This document shows, in pieces, positions 42,493-52,641 of a stretch of 64,000 nucleotides of DNA. The DNA lies in NCBI RefSeq assembly GCF_014197035.1, contig NZ_JACIEU010000001.1, forward strand, positions 310,001-374,000, in the 5' to 3' direction. A program made the translations under genes and the position numbers. The first letter of the stretch is position 1, and every line of letters begins with the position of its first letter. Source of the DNA: Sphingobium scionense. GTDB lineage: Bacteria > Pseudomonadota > Alphaproteobacteria > Sphingomonadales > Sphingomonadaceae. Under the pieces are notes generated by a model that saw nothing but the letters and a program-made list of their open reading frames with translations, was not told the origin of the DNA and searched no databases.

Positions 42493-43158
42493 TCAATCTT
42501 CCTGATGATAGCGGCTGAGGCGGCGGATGAAGCCGATCAGGCCGGTCTGGCGGCTGCGCTTCATCCGTTCGGCGTGCAGGATGGTGCGCACGCGCTCGAA
42601 ACATTCTTCGACGTCGACATTGCACAGCACATAGTCATAGCCGTCCCAGTGGGCGATCTCGCCGGCGGCACGCGCCATGCGGCCCTCGATAACTTCGTTG
42701 CTGTCGGTCGCGCGGCCACGCAGACGCTTTTCCAGTTCCTCCATCGAGGGCGGCAGGATGAAGATGCGGACCACGTCGCCGCCGGCAATCTGGTGCAACT
42801 GCTGCGCGCCCTGCCAGTCGATGTCGAACAGCACATCCTTGCCGCTCTTGAGCATCGCCTCGACCGGCGCGCGCGGCGTGCCATAGCGCTGGCCGAAGAC
42901 ATGCGCCCATTCCAGGAACTCATGGTCGTTCGCCATGCGGCGAAACTCTTCCAGGTCGACGAAATGATAATCCTTGCCATCGACTTCGCCCGGCCGGATC
43001 GTCCGCGTCGTCGCCGACACCGACATCGACAGGTCCGGTTCGCAGGCCAGCAATTTGCGTGCAATCGTCGACTTGCCGGCGCCCGAGGGCGAGGACAGGA
43101 CAAAGAGAACGCCGCGGCGCTTGAAATCGGGGGTGTCGGTGGGAATGTTGTCGGCCAT
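42493..43158 (-). CDS. gmk: Guanylate kinase
   Basis: A 221-residue guanylate kinase that phosphorylates GMP to GDP. The P-loop is VLSSPSGAGKST, followed by VSATTRTIRPGEVDGKDYHFV and the lid region. Start at ATG 43158 gives MADNIPTD before the core; an ATG at 43185 would add nine residues, and neither has a strong ribosome-binding site. The gene is convergent with the MidA-like gene and divergent from the DUF2585 gene. Confidence 0.96.
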   Translation of the reverse strand: MADNIPTDTPDFKRRGVLFVLSSPSGAGKSTIARKLLACEPDLSMSVSATTRTIRPGEVDGKDYHFVDLEEFRRMANDHEFLEWAHVFGQRYGTPRAPVEAMLKSGKDVLFDIDWQGAQQLHQIAGGDVVRIFILPPSMEELEKRLRGRATDSNEVIEGRMARAAGEIAHWDGYDYVLCNVDVEECFERVRTILHAERMKRSRQTGLIGFIRRLSRYHQED

Positions 43159-43212
43159 GGCCGCTAGTGGCGTCGTGGACGGCATTTTGCAAGTGGTTGG
43201 GGGAGAAGAGGC

Positions 43213-43785
43213 TTGGCGCGATCGCGTAAAGGAATGAAACAGCAGGGCTTTATCCTCGCCCTGCTGATCGCGCTGGGGGCAGCGGCGATCCTCTATCTGA
43301 TGGGGCGCCCGCCGATCTGCACCTGCGGCACGATCGCGCTATGGCATGGGCTGATCGACAGCGGCAACAGCCAGCATCTGTCCGACTGGTACAGCCTCAG
43401 CCACATCATCCACGGCTTCCTCTTCTATGGCGCGACCCATTTGCTGATGCGCCGCCGGCCGCTGGGCATCCGCCTGTCGGTGGCGGTGGCGATCGAGGCG
43501 GGGTGGGAGATCCTCGAAAATTCACCGATCATCATCGACCGCTATCGCACGGCGACGATCGCGCTCGGCTATTCGGGCGATTCCATCCTCAATTCGATGA
43601 GCGACATCGGCATGATGGCCCTGGGCTTCCTGTTCGCGTCGCGCGCACCGGTCTGGCTGACGGTCGTCGTCGCGATCGGCTTCGAGTTGCTGGCGCTCGC
43701 AGTGATCCGCGACAATCTGACGCTCAATGTCCTGATGCTCGCCTGGCCGATCGATGCGATCAAGGAGTGGCAGAGCGCGCTTTAG
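43213..43785 (+). CDS. DUF2585 / UPF0314 membrane protein
   Basis: A 190-residue inner-membrane protein of the DUF2585 family with about five hydrophobic segments. Conserved features include [14 protein letters not shown] near residue 33, [34 protein letters not shown] and [12 protein letters not shown]. The function is unknown; the paired Cys and His-rich helices look enzymatic or metal-binding. TTG at 43213 is used because GGGAGAAGAGG lies just upstream, whereas the later ATG at 43234 has its purine stretch too close. Confidence 0.9.
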   Translation: MARSRKGMKQQGFILALLIALGAAAILYLMGRPPICTCGTIALWHGLIDSGNSQHLSDWYSLSHIIHGFLFYGATHLLMRRRPLGIRLSVAVAIEAGWEILENSPIIIDRYRTATIALGYSGDSILNSMSDIGMMALGFLFASRAPVWLTVVVAIGFELLALAVIRDNLTLNVLMLAWPIDAIKEWQSAL

Positions 43786-44138
43786 CTCGCATTTTTACGT
43801 GCCGCCCGCGCTTCGTCGATCAGGATCGGCTTGGCGCTGGCATCGGTCAGCAGCCTGGTCGCCATCTTGCGGTCCGCCTCGCGCTTGGCCTCATAGAGTT
43901 TGCCTGCCAGATAGGCGCCGGTGAGAACCATGGCGCCGACCGGATAGCGCATGATGAGGCGCTTGGCCCCGGCCCCGGCGATCAGGCCGATCACGCCCTT
44001 CTTGCCCGTATCTGCCGCGACCCGCGCGGCCACCACCGTCGCGCCGAGCCGTGCCGCCTTGCGAAACAGGCTCGACTTGCGGACGCGCGTCGCGGTGGAC
44101 GGAAGCTTTGCGGCGGTCGGGGCGGGCGTTTTCTTCAT
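43782..44138 (-). CDS. Hypothetical basic membrane-associated protein
   Basis: A 118-residue basic protein with one or two weak hydrophobic stretches ([16 protein letters not shown] and [20 protein letters not shown]). No family was recognised. It is convergent with the DUF2585 gene, overlapping its stop by four bases, and lies downstream of fumC on the same strand. Composition and codon use match its neighbours, so it is likely real. Confidence 0.7.
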   Translation of the reverse strand: MKKTPAPTAAKLPSTATRVRKSSLFRKAARLGATVVAARVAADTGKKGVIGLIAGAGAKRLIMRYPVGAMVLTGAYLAGKLYEAKREADRKMATRLLTDASAKPILIDEARAARKNAS

Positions 44139-44186
44139 AGGGGATTAATGTATCGCACCCGCCCCGGTTCCGCCAGTTGATCTGGA

Positions 44187-45572
<1,386 letters not shown>

Positions 45573-45796
45573 TCAGAACTCCCAGTTAAGAATCAATCGC
45601 AAAACTGGTCCCGATGTAGGGCCGAGGCGGGAAATTCCAAGGCGAAACTTGCGAATATCGCATATCCCCGCGCCCGATCCGCCCAGCCGCCTGGAAGCGA
45701 TACAAAGCGGCAGGATCTACGCCTTTACCGGGGTTTACCGCAATTGATCGACCCGCCCGGCCCGATATCCTGCCCGGCACCCAGGAGGAAAACCGC

Positions 45797-46483
45797 ATGT
45801 CTGATCGTCCCGTCCTTGCCCTCCTCCTCTGCCTTGCCGCCACGACCGCGCCGGCCCGCGCAGAAGAGGAAAAATCATCCGACGATCCCACCAAGATCGC
45901 GACCAAGGTCGGCATCACCCGCGCCTCGGACGAATTTTCGCTGTCCGGATCGGTCGCGGTCGGCCCCAAGCTGAAATTCAATGCCCGCGTGTCGGAATCG
46001 GGCCTCTGGTCGGTCGGCGCATCCTATCTGTTTCCGGTCGCGATCCTGACCTTCTCGGCCGGCAAGAGCCATTTCGATTCGGGCGTGGAACAGACGCGCT
46101 ATTCGCTGGGCGGCTTCGTGCCGCTGTCGCAAATCGGCCTCAAGACCGGGAAATTGCAGATGTTCGTGCCCTTCGGCTATAGCTACACCAAGGGGCATGG
46201 CCCGGTCAGCGACATCGACCAGAGCGATGGCCTGCCAATCGCGCTCAGCAGCAACAGCGGCTATGCCGGGCTGTTTCTGCTACGGCCGCTGAGGCCGAAG
46301 CTGACCGCGATGGCGGGCGGCAATGTGACCAAGGGCACCCATGATTTTTCGGGCGTGGCGCTGGGCGGTGGCCTGTCCTACCACATAAGCCACCGCGACA
46401 CGGTCGGCGCGAATATCAGCTATGTCGACAATAGTTTCGGAACGAGCCAGAAGCTGCGCTTCTCTTATCGCCACGAATTCTGA
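45797..46483 (+). CDS. Outer-membrane beta-barrel protein, unknown family
   Basis: A 228-residue exported protein with a signal peptide ending ARAEEE and alternating amphipathic strands ending in HEF, consistent with an outer-membrane barrel of eight to ten strands. No specific family was recognised. GGAGGAAAAC precedes the ATG at good spacing. It is convergent with sspB and divergent from fumC, so it is probably a single-gene transcript. Confidence 0.8.
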   Translation: MSDRPVLALLLCLAATTAPARAEEEKSSDDPTKIATKVGITRASDEFSLSGSVAVGPKLKFNARVSESGLWSVGASYLFPVAILTFSAGKSHFDSGVEQTRYSLGGFVPLSQIGLKTGKLQMFVPFGYSYTKGHGPVSDIDQSDGLPIALSSNSGYAGLFLLRPLRPKLTAMAGGNVTKGTHDFSGVALGGGLSYHISHRDTVGANISYVDNSFGTSQKLRFSYRHEF

Positions 46484-46486
46484 GCA

Positions 46487-46506
46487 TGCGGCCGATATCG
46501 GCCGCA
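46487..46506. terminator. 20-bp palindrome between convergent genes
   Basis: TGCGGCCGATATCGGCCGCA is a perfect palindrome four bases after the beta-barrel stop and just before the sspB stop. A bidirectional terminator is the simplest reading. Confidence 0.6.
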
Positions 46507-46510
46507 GGAC

Positions 46511-46987
46511 TCACTTCTTCTTGCCGAAATCCACGGTGACGACGTTCGAGCCATCCTCGGTCATGACCGGTGGCGCGTCATTTTCCGCCGCATCATGGGG
46601 TTCGGGCTCTTCATCGGCCTGCACCTGGAACTGCAGAGCGAAATTGACCGCCGGATCGACGAAGGCGGTGATCGCACTGAAGGGAATGACCAGATGCGCC
46701 GCAACCTGGTTGAAGGTCAGGCTGACCTCGAAATGGCGGTCGCTGACCTTCAGATCCCAGAATTTATTCTGGAGGACGATGGTCATTTCGTCCGGGAAAC
46801 GTTCCGACAGATGCTTGGGGATATCCACCCCGGCGGCATGCGTCTTGAACGTGATGTAGAAATGATGGACGCCCGGCAGGCCGCCGGTCTGCTGGACTTC
46901 GCCCAGCACGCGGCCGACGACCGCGCGCAGCGCCTCCTGCACGATTTCGTCATAGGGAATCAGGCTATCGGGCAGGTCTTCACTCAT
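46511..46987 (-). CDS. sspB: SspB-family ClpXP adaptor (alphaproteobacterial type)
   Basis: A 158-residue protein of the SspB-alpha family, which delivers ssrA-tagged and other substrates to ClpXP. It has an N-terminal dimer region ([17 protein letters not shown]), the substrate-binding core ([28 protein letters not shown]) and a flexible acidic linker before the basic C-terminal TVDFGKKK that docks on ClpX. ATG 46987 is preferred because TAGGA is correctly spaced; the ATG nine bases earlier is too close. Divergent from hisB. Confidence 0.9.
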   Translation of the reverse strand: MSEDLPDSLIPYDEIVQEALRAVVGRVLGEVQQTGGLPGVHHFYITFKTHAAGVDIPKHLSERFPDEMTIVLQNKFWDLKVSDRHFEVSLTFNQVAAHLVIPFSAITAFVDPAVNFALQFQVQADEEPEPHDAAENDAPPVMTEDGSNVVTVDFGKKK

Positions 46988-47085
46988 GGGGCACATGTCC
47001 TAACGACGCGAAAGCGCCGGTCAACCCCTGCCCGAGAGGTACATCATCAGATTGCATGGCGCGCGCGACGCGCTATAGGGCGCGC

Positions 47086-47673
47086 ATGCGCACGGCCGAG
47101 ATTCACCGCAACACTGCGGAAACGCAGATCGACGTGACCGTCAACCTCGACGGCACCGGTCTTTACACCGTCTCCACCGGGATCGGTTTCCTCGACCATA
47201 TGATCGAGCAACTGTCGCGTCACTCGCTGATCGACATGACCGTCAAGACCGTCGGCGACCTGCATGTCGACCAGCATCACACCACCGAGGATACGGCGAT
47301 CGCGATCGGCGAGGCGCTGGCCAAGGCCTTGGGCGACAAGCGCGGCATCAGCCGCTACGGCAGCGTCTATTCGCCGATGGACGAGACGCTGAGCCGCGTC
47401 GCGCTCGACATTTCCGGCCGCCCCTGGCTGGTGTGCAAGCTGCCCTTCACCGTCACCAAGGTCGGCGAATGGGACACGGAGATGGTGGAGCATTTCTTCC
47501 ACAGCCTGGCCCAGGCCGCCGGCATCACGCTCCACATCGAACTGCTCTATGGCAGCAACAATCATCATATCGTCGAAAGCGCGTTCAAGGGCCTGGCCCG
47601 CGCGCTGCGCCAGGCGGTGGAGATCGACCCGCGCAAGGCCGACGCCATCCCCTCGACCAAGGGCATGCTCTAA
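47086..47673 (+). CDS. hisB: Imidazoleglycerol-phosphate dehydratase
   Basis: A 195-residue enzyme of histidine synthesis (sixth pathway step), dehydration of imidazole glycerol phosphate. The metal-binding motifs [17 protein letters not shown] near residue 66 and [19 protein letters not shown] near residue 160 are intact. It is the monofunctional form without the phosphatase domain. Start ATG 47086 gives the usual [10 protein letters not shown]. First gene of the his cluster; the yciI-like gene follows after 28 bases. Confidence 0.97.
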   Translation: MRTAEIHRNTAETQIDVTVNLDGTGLYTVSTGIGFLDHMIEQLSRHSLIDMTVKTVGDLHVDQHHTTEDTAIAIGEALAKALGDKRGISRYGSVYSPMDETLSRVALDISGRPWLVCKLPFTVTKVGEWDTEMVEHFFHSLAQAAGITLHIELLYGSNNHHIVESAFKGLARALRQAVEIDPRKADAIPSTKGML

Positions 47674-47701
47674 GCATCACTTCCATAGAAAGGCCGACCC
47701 C

Positions 47702-47989
47702 ATGTTCATCATTTCGCTGACCTATACGGCGCCGATCGATGTGCTGGACGGCCATCTGGCCGATCATCGCGCCTGGCTGGACCAGGGCATAACCGATGGC
47801 TGGCTGCTGCTCGCTGGCCGGCGCGAACCGCGCACCGGCGGCATCCTGCTGGCGCGCGGCGAACGTGACGATATCGCGGCCAAGGCGGCGACCGATCCCT
47901 TCGTCGTCAACGGCGCGGCGTCGTTCGAACTGATCGAGTTCCTCCCCGCGCGCGCCGCCAGCGTCAATCTGGACACGCTGCTGCCATGA
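47702..47989 (+). CDS. YciI-family protein
   Basis: A 95-residue ferredoxin-like-fold protein of the YciI family. The conserved His-Asp pair lies in LADHRAWLDQGITDGWLLLAG and the segment AAKAATDPFVVNG precedes the last strand. YciI proteins are small putative enzymes of unclear role. It sits between hisB and hisH and overlaps the hisH start by four bases, so it is translated with the his genes. Confidence 0.88.
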   Translation: MFIISLTYTAPIDVLDGHLADHRAWLDQGITDGWLLLAGRREPRTGGILLARGERDDIAAKAATDPFVVNGAASFELIEFLPARAASVNLDTLLP

Positions 47990-48600
47990 CCATCGCCCTG
48001 ATCGACTATGGCGCGGGCAATCTCCACTCGGTCCACAATGCTCTGCGCAAGGCGGGTGCCGATGATGTGACCATTACCGCTGATGCCGATATCGTGGCGA
48101 AGGCCGACCGCATCGTGTTGCCAGGCGTCGGCGCCTTTCGCGCCTGCCGCGACGCCTTGGTGGCGATCCCCGGCATGGTCGACGCCATGAACGAGGCCGT
48201 GAACCAGCGCGGCATCCCCTTCCTGGGCGTATGCGTCGGCATGCAGTTGCTCGCCGACGCTGGTGAAGAGTTCGGCCGGCATGAGGGGCTGGGCTGGATC
48301 CCCGGAACGGTGCGCCTGATCGAACCCGGCGATGCGACGATCAAGGTGCCGCATATGGGCTGGAACGATGTGGTGCTGAACTGCACCCCGCCGCTGATCG
48401 AGGCCGGCGAGGCCTATTTCCTGCACAGCTATCATTATGAAGCCGCCGATCCGGCCCATGTCGCCGCCGTCACCGACCATGGCGGGCCGCTGGTCGCCGC
48501 CGTCGCGCGCGACACCATCATCGGTTGCCAGTTCCACCCGGAAAAGAGCCAGCGCTACGGCCTGTCCTTCCTGTCCCGTTTTCTCGACTGGCGGCCTTGA
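47986..48600 (+). CDS. hisH: Imidazole glycerol phosphate synthase, glutaminase subunit
   Basis: A 204-residue class I glutamine amidotransferase that feeds ammonia to HisF. The nucleophile is C83 in GVCVGMQLL, the oxyanion region is LPGVGAF and the catalytic His-Glu is in CQFHPEKSQ near residue 183. It overlaps the upstream yciI-like gene by four bases and hisA follows after 27 bases. Confidence 0.97.
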   Translation: MTIALIDYGAGNLHSVHNALRKAGADDVTITADADIVAKADRIVLPGVGAFRACRDALVAIPGMVDAMNEAVNQRGIPFLGVCVGMQLLADAGEEFGRHEGLGWIPGTVRLIEPGDATIKVPHMGWNDVVLNCTPPLIEAGEAYFLHSYHYEAADPAHVAAVTDHGGPLVAAVARDTIIGCQFHPEKSQRYGLSFLSRFLDWRP

Positions 48601-48627
48601 GGCCCCGTTCGCGCAAAGGTTGATCCC

Positions 48628-49365
48628 ATGTCCCTGATCGTCTTCCCCGCCATCGACCTCAAAGGCGGCCAGGTCGTCCGCCTGGCCGAGGGCGACATGG
48701 ACCGCGCCACCGTCTATGGCGACGATCCCGCCGCGCAGGCGCTGATCTTCGCCGCGGCCGGCGCCCAGCATATCCATGTCGTCGATCTCGACGGCAGCTT
48801 TGCCGGCCATGCGGTCAATGCCGAAGCGGTCGAACGCATCGTCGAGGCCTTTCCCGGCCATGTCCAGCTCGGCGGTGGCATCCGCAACCGGGAGTCGGTC
48901 GAGCGCTGGTTTGACCTCGGCGTATCGCGCATCGTGATCGGCACCGCCGCGCTCAAGGATCCCGCCTTCGTCAAGGCGGCGGCGCGTGACTTCCCCGGCG
49001 GCATCGTCGTCGCGGTCGATGCGCGCGACGGCTTCGTCGCGACCGATGGCTGGGCGGAAAAGAGCGACATGCCGGTGATCGACCTCGCCCGCCGGTTCGA
49101 GGATGCGGGCGTCGCCAGCCTGCTCTTCACCGATGTCGGCCGCGACGGCCTGCTCAAGGGCGTAAATATCGATGCGACCGTCGACCTTGCCCGCGCCACC
49201 GACATGCCGGTGATCGCCAGCGGCGGCGTGGCGGGGATCGCGGATATCCGCATCCTCAGCCTCCATGCCGATGACGGGATCGAAGGCGTCATCACCGGCC
49301 GCGCCATCTATGACGGCCGCCTCGACCTCAAGACCGCGCTCGCGGTCGCGCAGGCGGCGGCGTAA
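48628..49365 (+). CDS. hisA: ProFAR isomerase
   Basis: A 245-residue TIM-barrel enzyme that isomerises the aminoaldose ProFAR to the aminoketose PRFAR. The half-barrel phosphate motifs are visible: FPAIDLKGGQVVRL at the N-terminus with the catalytic Asp, LGGGIRN, VAVDARDG with the second Asp and ASGGVAG. An inverted-repeat element separates it from hisF. Confidence 0.97.
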   Translation: MSLIVFPAIDLKGGQVVRLAEGDMDRATVYGDDPAAQALIFAAAGAQHIHVVDLDGSFAGHAVNAEAVERIVEAFPGHVQLGGGIRNRESVERWFDLGVSRIVIGTAALKDPAFVKAAARDFPGGIVVAVDARDGFVATDGWAEKSDMPVIDLARRFEDAGVASLLFTDVGRDGLLKGVNIDATVDLARATDMPVIASGGVAGIADIRILSLHADDGIEGVITGRAIYDGRLDLKTALAVAQAAA

Positions 49366-49373
49366 ACATATTA

Positions 49374-49469
49374 CCGTTCGGGCTGAGCGAAGTCGAAGTT
49401 CAGGCCTGAGCGGCGCGAAGGCCCTCACTGTGTTCGGGCGAGCCCTTCGACTTCGCCCAGGGCGAACGG
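49374..49469. repeat. Dispersed inverted-repeat element between hisA and hisF
   Basis: The arms at 49374-49398 (CCGTTCGGGCTGAGCGAAGT...) and 49445-49469 are complementary at 22 of 25 positions around a 46-base centre that contains further partial complementarity. The element begins nine bases after the hisA stop and ends 16 bases before hisF. Its first 19 bases, from 49370, are identical to 15126-15144, the terminator after the SDR gene. Sequences of the form GAGCGAAGTCGAAG are a familiar dispersed repeat in sphingomonad intergenic regions. Confidence 0.7.
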
Positions 49470-49485
49470 AAAAAGGAAAATTGTC

Positions 49486-50250
49486 ATGACCGTCCGCACC
49501 CGCGTCATTCCCTGCCTCGACGTTGCCAATGGCCGCGTGGTGAAGGGCGTCAATTTCGTCGACCTCAAGGATGCCGGCGATCCGGTCGAGCAGGCCAAGC
49601 TCTATGACGCGGCCGGCGCCGACGAACTCTGCTTCCTCGACATCACCGCGACCCATGAGGCGCGCGGCACCATATTGGACGTGGTGCGCCGCACCGCCGA
49701 AGTCTGCTTCATGCCCGTCACCGTCGGCGGCGGCGTGCGCAGCGCGGAGGACGCCCGCGCGCTGCTGCTCGCCGGCGCGGACAAGGTCGCGGTCAACAGC
49801 GCCGCGGTCGCGCGGCCCGAACTGGTGGCCGACATCGCCGACCGCTTCGGCGCGCAGTGCATCGTCGGGTCGGTCGATGCCCGCAAGGTGGGCGAGGATC
49901 GCTGGGAAATCTTCACCCATGGCGGCCGCAAGCCGACCGGCATCGACGCGCTGGAGCATGCCCTGCGCCTCGCCGAACTCGGCGCAGGCGAACTGCTCGT
50001 CACCTCGATGGACGGCGACGGCACCAAGCGGGGTTATGACCTGGCGCTCACCCGCACGATCGCCGATGCCGTGTCGATCCCGGTGATCGCCAGCGGCGGC
50101 GTCGGCACGCTGGATCATCTGGTTGAAGGCGTGGTCGAGGGGCATGCCAGCGCGGTCCTGGCGGCGTCCATATTTCACTTCGGTCAACATAGTATTGCTG
50201 AAGCGCATCAGGCCCTGGCCCGCGCCGGCATCCCTGTTCGCGGCCATTAA
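49486..50250 (+). CDS. hisF: Imidazole glycerol phosphate synthase, cyclase subunit
   Basis: A 254-residue TIM-barrel cyclase that joins PRFAR and HisH-derived ammonia to give IGP and AICAR. The catalytic Asp residues are in [17 protein letters not shown] and SVDARK; phosphate loops are VGGGVRS and ASGGVGT. The inverted-repeat element upstream separates it from hisA but leaves a ribosome-binding site (AAAAAGGAAAA) intact. Confidence 0.97.
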   Translation: MTVRTRVIPCLDVANGRVVKGVNFVDLKDAGDPVEQAKLYDAAGADELCFLDITATHEARGTILDVVRRTAEVCFMPVTVGGGVRSAEDARALLLAGADKVAVNSAAVARPELVADIADRFGAQCIVGSVDARKVGEDRWEIFTHGGRKPTGIDALEHALRLAELGAGELLVTSMDGDGTKRGYDLALTRTIADAVSIPVIASGGVGTLDHLVEGVVEGHASAVLAASIFHFGQHSIAEAHQALARAGIPVRGH

Positions 50251-50257
50251 AGCGCGG

Positions 50258-50325
50258 AAAAGCGCCGAAATGTCGGGTTAATTGACATTAACCATATAGC
50301 GCTTTTGGCGGCCATTGGTCGCCAA
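50258..50325. promoter_or_regulatory. Nested dyads upstream of the PEP-CTERM gene, possible enhancer sites
   Basis: Three inverted repeats lie here: AAAAGCGC/GCGCTTTT (50258-50265, 50299-50306), inside it GGTTAAT/ATTAACC (50276-50282, 50287-50293), and TTGGCG/CGCCAA (50305-50310, 50320-50325). They are centred about 65-105 bases before the predicted sigma-54 start, the usual place for activator binding. GCGGAAAAGCGCC also recurs as GCAGAAAAGCGTC at 50328-50340. The outer stem could alternatively terminate hisF transcripts. Confidence 0.45.
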
Positions 50326-50351
50326 CCGCAGAAAAGCGTCACTTGGCAAAA

Positions 50352-50368
50352 TTGGCATGGGAACTGCG
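50352..50368 (+). promoter_or_regulatory. Sigma-54-type (-24/-12) promoter
   Basis: TTGGCATGGGAACTGCG carries GG at 50354-50355 and GC at 50366-50367 with exactly ten bases between, as sigma-54 requires. It matches the consensus TTGGCACGN4TTGC closely around -24 and less well at -12 (CTGC). The predicted start would be near 50379, giving a leader of about 49 bases to the PEP-CTERM gene. Confidence 0.55.
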
Positions 50369-50427
50369 TAGACAGGGCGCAGGGTCGTTTCGAAGCGATT
50401 TGTCCATTTTGAAACAGGGTGACTTTT

Positions 50428-50676
50428 ATGCAGATCAGCAAACTTCTTCTCGTAGCGGGTTCGGCCAGCCTGATGGGCCTCGCCATCCCCGCCCCCGCCA
50501 ACGCCACCTTCTGCTGGTTCAAGTGCGGCGGCTCCAGCGGCGGCGGCACCTCGTCGGGTGGCAGCAGCGGTGGCACGCCGACCCCGGTGCCTGAACCCGA
50601 ACAGATGGCGCTGTTCGGCATGGGTGCCGCCGTGCTGGCCGGCCGCGTCTTCTTCGCGCGCCGCAAGCAGAAGTAA
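50428..50676 (+). CDS. Small PEP-CTERM sorting-signal protein
   Basis: An 82-residue exported protein. The signal peptide ends PANATF, a short CWFKCGG segment with two Cys follows, then a Gly/Ser/Thr linker and the C-terminal sorting signal: VPEPEQ, a hydrophobic stretch MALFGMGAAVLAGRVFF and ARRKQK. Such proteins are processed by exosortase and displayed or secreted in connection with exopolysaccharide. ATG 50428 has CAGGGTG upstream. It lies between hisF and hisE behind a sigma-54-type promoter, an odd position for a surface protein. No exosortase is in the window. Confidence 0.85.
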   Translation: MQISKLLLVAGSASLMGLAIPAPANATFCWFKCGGSSGGGTSSGGSSGGTPTPVPEPEQMALFGMGAAVLAGRVFFARRKQK

Positions 50677-50709
50677 AATTCATTTGACGGGTCGCGCGCG
50701 GGACGCTTG

Positions 50710-51039
50710 ATGCAGCCCATGCGCGCGACCCTTCAAACCCTCGAACAGACCATCGCCGAGCGACGGAAGGCCGATCCATCGGCATCCTATGTGGCGAAGC
50801 TGACCGCCCGCGGCCGGGGCAAGATCGCCCAGAAGGTCGGCGAGGAAGCGGTCGAGGCGGTGATCGCCGCCATGGCCGACAATCGGGCCGAACTGGTCGG
50901 CGAAAGCGCGGACCTCCTCTTCCACCTGCTGGTGCTGCTCGCCGATTGCGGCATTCCCTTCGACGATGTGCTGGACGAACTGGACCGGCGCGAGGGGCTT
51001 TCGGGCATCGCCGAAAAGGCGGCCCGTCCAAAGGATTGA
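50710..51039 (+). CDS. hisE: Phosphoribosyl-ATP pyrophosphatase
   Basis: A 109-residue MazG-like all-alpha enzyme that hydrolyses phosphoribosyl-ATP to phosphoribosyl-AMP, the second step of histidine synthesis. The metal-binding helix motif KVGEEAVEAVIAA and the later ESADLLFHLLVLL are typical. The start is ATG 50710 or 50719. It is 33 bases downstream of the PEP-CTERM gene, so both may share transcripts. Confidence 0.95.
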   Translation: MQPMRATLQTLEQTIAERRKADPSASYVAKLTARGRGKIAQKVGEEAVEAVIAAMADNRAELVGESADLLFHLLVLLADCGIPFDDVLDELDRREGLSGIAEKAARPKD

Positions 51040-51123
51040 TTCCGTCCACGGAAAGACATTGCCTTCCCTGCGTTTGTAGATCAGCCTCCGCGTCCGGAGC
51101 GCGTTGGAACGGGGAGTGAGGCC

Positions 51124-51702
51124 ATGATGCTGCGGACCATCCTGGGCGGACTGCTGGGCGGTTTCGCCATGTTCATCATCGGCTTCCTCTTCTGGGGCAC
51201 GCCCTTGAGCGCGCTGGCGCTCAGTCGTGCCGATCCGCAGGCGAGCGCCAATCTGCAGGCCGCAATGGCGCAGGCGCTGGCCCGCAATGGCACCGGCGTC
51301 TATGTCATCCCCGATCCCGCCACGGCGCAGGGCACCATCCTCTATGGCAAGGGGCCGGTGGCGATGCTCTTCTACAATAATGCTGGCTTCCCGGTGATGG
51401 ACGGCTCCAGCCTGATCGGCGGACTGCTGCTGGCGCTGGCGACCGGCGTGCTGATCGCGCTCGCGCTGCGCTTCGTCACCGGCGACTTCAACAGCCGGGC
51501 GCGGGTGTCGATCCTGTTCGCGCTCGCCACGGTGCTGTGGCTGCATATCGGCCAGGCCGTGTTCAACCATGCACCCTGGGGCTACAGCCTCTATCTGGCG
51601 CTGAGCGATCTGGTCGCGCTGAGCGTGGCCGGGCTGATCGCCGCGAAGCTGATGGAAGGGCGCGCCGCGAAGCCGAACGCGTCAGACAGCACGCTCCACT
51701 GA
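51124..51702 (+). CDS. Hypothetical membrane protein
   Basis: A 192-residue inner-membrane protein with about four hydrophobic segments (residues 5-30, 95-115, 125-145, 150-175) and a periplasmic loop of about 60 residues. No family was firmly recognised, though the layout resembles small uncharacterised sphingomonad membrane proteins. GGAG lies eight bases before the ATG. Its 3' end overlaps the convergent HDAC-like gene by 21 bases. Confidence 0.8.
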   Translation: MMLRTILGGLLGGFAMFIIGFLFWGTPLSALALSRADPQASANLQAAMAQALARNGTGVYVIPDPATAQGTILYGKGPVAMLFYNNAGFPVMDGSSLIGGLLLALATGVLIALALRFVTGDFNSRARVSILFALATVLWLHIGQAVFNHAPWGYSLYLALSDLVALSVAGLIAAKLMEGRAAKPNASDSTLH

Positions 51703-52584
51703 CGCCATACGCAGCATGCAGGCGGCATGGCGGCGCGCGACCGCCATCCGGTCCGGGCCATAGCCGCCACCCATGCAACTGGCGACCGGGATGGCGCGCG
51801 CCAGCGCCTGGCGCATCACCAGCCCGTCGCGCGCGGCCAGCCCCTCGTCGCTGAGCGCCAGCCGGCCCAGCCGATCATCCATATGACCGTCCACCCCGGC
51901 CTGATACAGGATCAGGTCCGGCGCAAAATCATCCAGCGCGCGCGGGAGCAACTCGCCCAGTGCCGCCAGATACTCCGCGTCGCCAGTATCGTCGGCCAGG
52001 CCCAGATCCAGTGTCGACCGCGCCTTGCGCACCGGGAAATTCTTCTCCGCATGGATCGACACTGTGAAGACATCGCCCCGCCCCGCCATCAGCGACGCCG
52101 TGCCATCGCCCTGATGCACGTCGAGGTCCAGGATCAGGATGCGGTTCGCATCCCCCTCCGCGATCAGCCGGTTGGCCGCGATCGCCAAATCGTTGAACAC
52201 GCAATAGCCCGCGCCGCTGTCGGCCAGCGCATGATGACTGCCCCCGGCCGCATTGGCGGCATAGCCGTGAAGCAGCGCCAGCTTCGCCGCCAGCCAGGTG
52301 CCGCCCGGTGACAGCAGCGCCCGGCGCATCACCCGCTCGGTTACCGGAAAGCCGATACGCCGTTCCTTTTCGGGCGGCACCGCCAGCGCCAGCACCTGCT
52401 CGACATAGGCGGGATCATGCACCGCCGCGATCCAGGACGCGGGCATCGGAGCGGGCGTGTGAACGGTCATCGGCGCGCCGCTGTCGGCCAGCACCTCCAT
52501 CACCAGTCCATATTTGTCGAAGCGCGCCTGCTGCCCGTCTGTGGCCGGGGAGACATAGGCGGGATGGTGAACGACGTGCAGCAT
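51682..52584 (-). CDS. Histone-deacetylase-family amidohydrolase
   Basis: A 300-residue zinc amidohydrolase of the HDAC/acetoin-utilisation/acetylpolyamine family. The core motifs are [19 protein letters not shown], the metal-binding [10 protein letters not shown] near residue 153, and [15 protein letters not shown] near residue 230. Bacterial members remove acetyl groups from polyamines or other small amides, sometimes proteins. The gene is divergent from the L,D-transpeptidase gene, with starts 57 bases apart. Confidence 0.92.
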   Translation of the reverse strand: MLHVVHHPAYVSPATDGQQARFDKYGLVMEVLADSGAPMTVHTPAPMPASWIAAVHDPAYVEQVLALAVPPEKERRIGFPVTERVMRRALLSPGGTWLAAKLALLHGYAANAAGGSHHALADSGAGYCVFNDLAIAANRLIAEGDANRILILDLDVHQGDGTASLMAGRGDVFTVSIHAEKNFPVRKARSTLDLGLADDTGDAEYLAALGELLPRALDDFAPDLILYQAGVDGHMDDRLGRLALSDEGLAARDGLVMRQALARAIPVASCMGGGYGPDRMAVARRHAACMLRMASVERAV

Positions 52585-52641
52585 GATCTTTTCCCGCTAT
52601 CGCGATTTGATAGATGGCCGCTTTGCGCTATCTGGTCCAGC

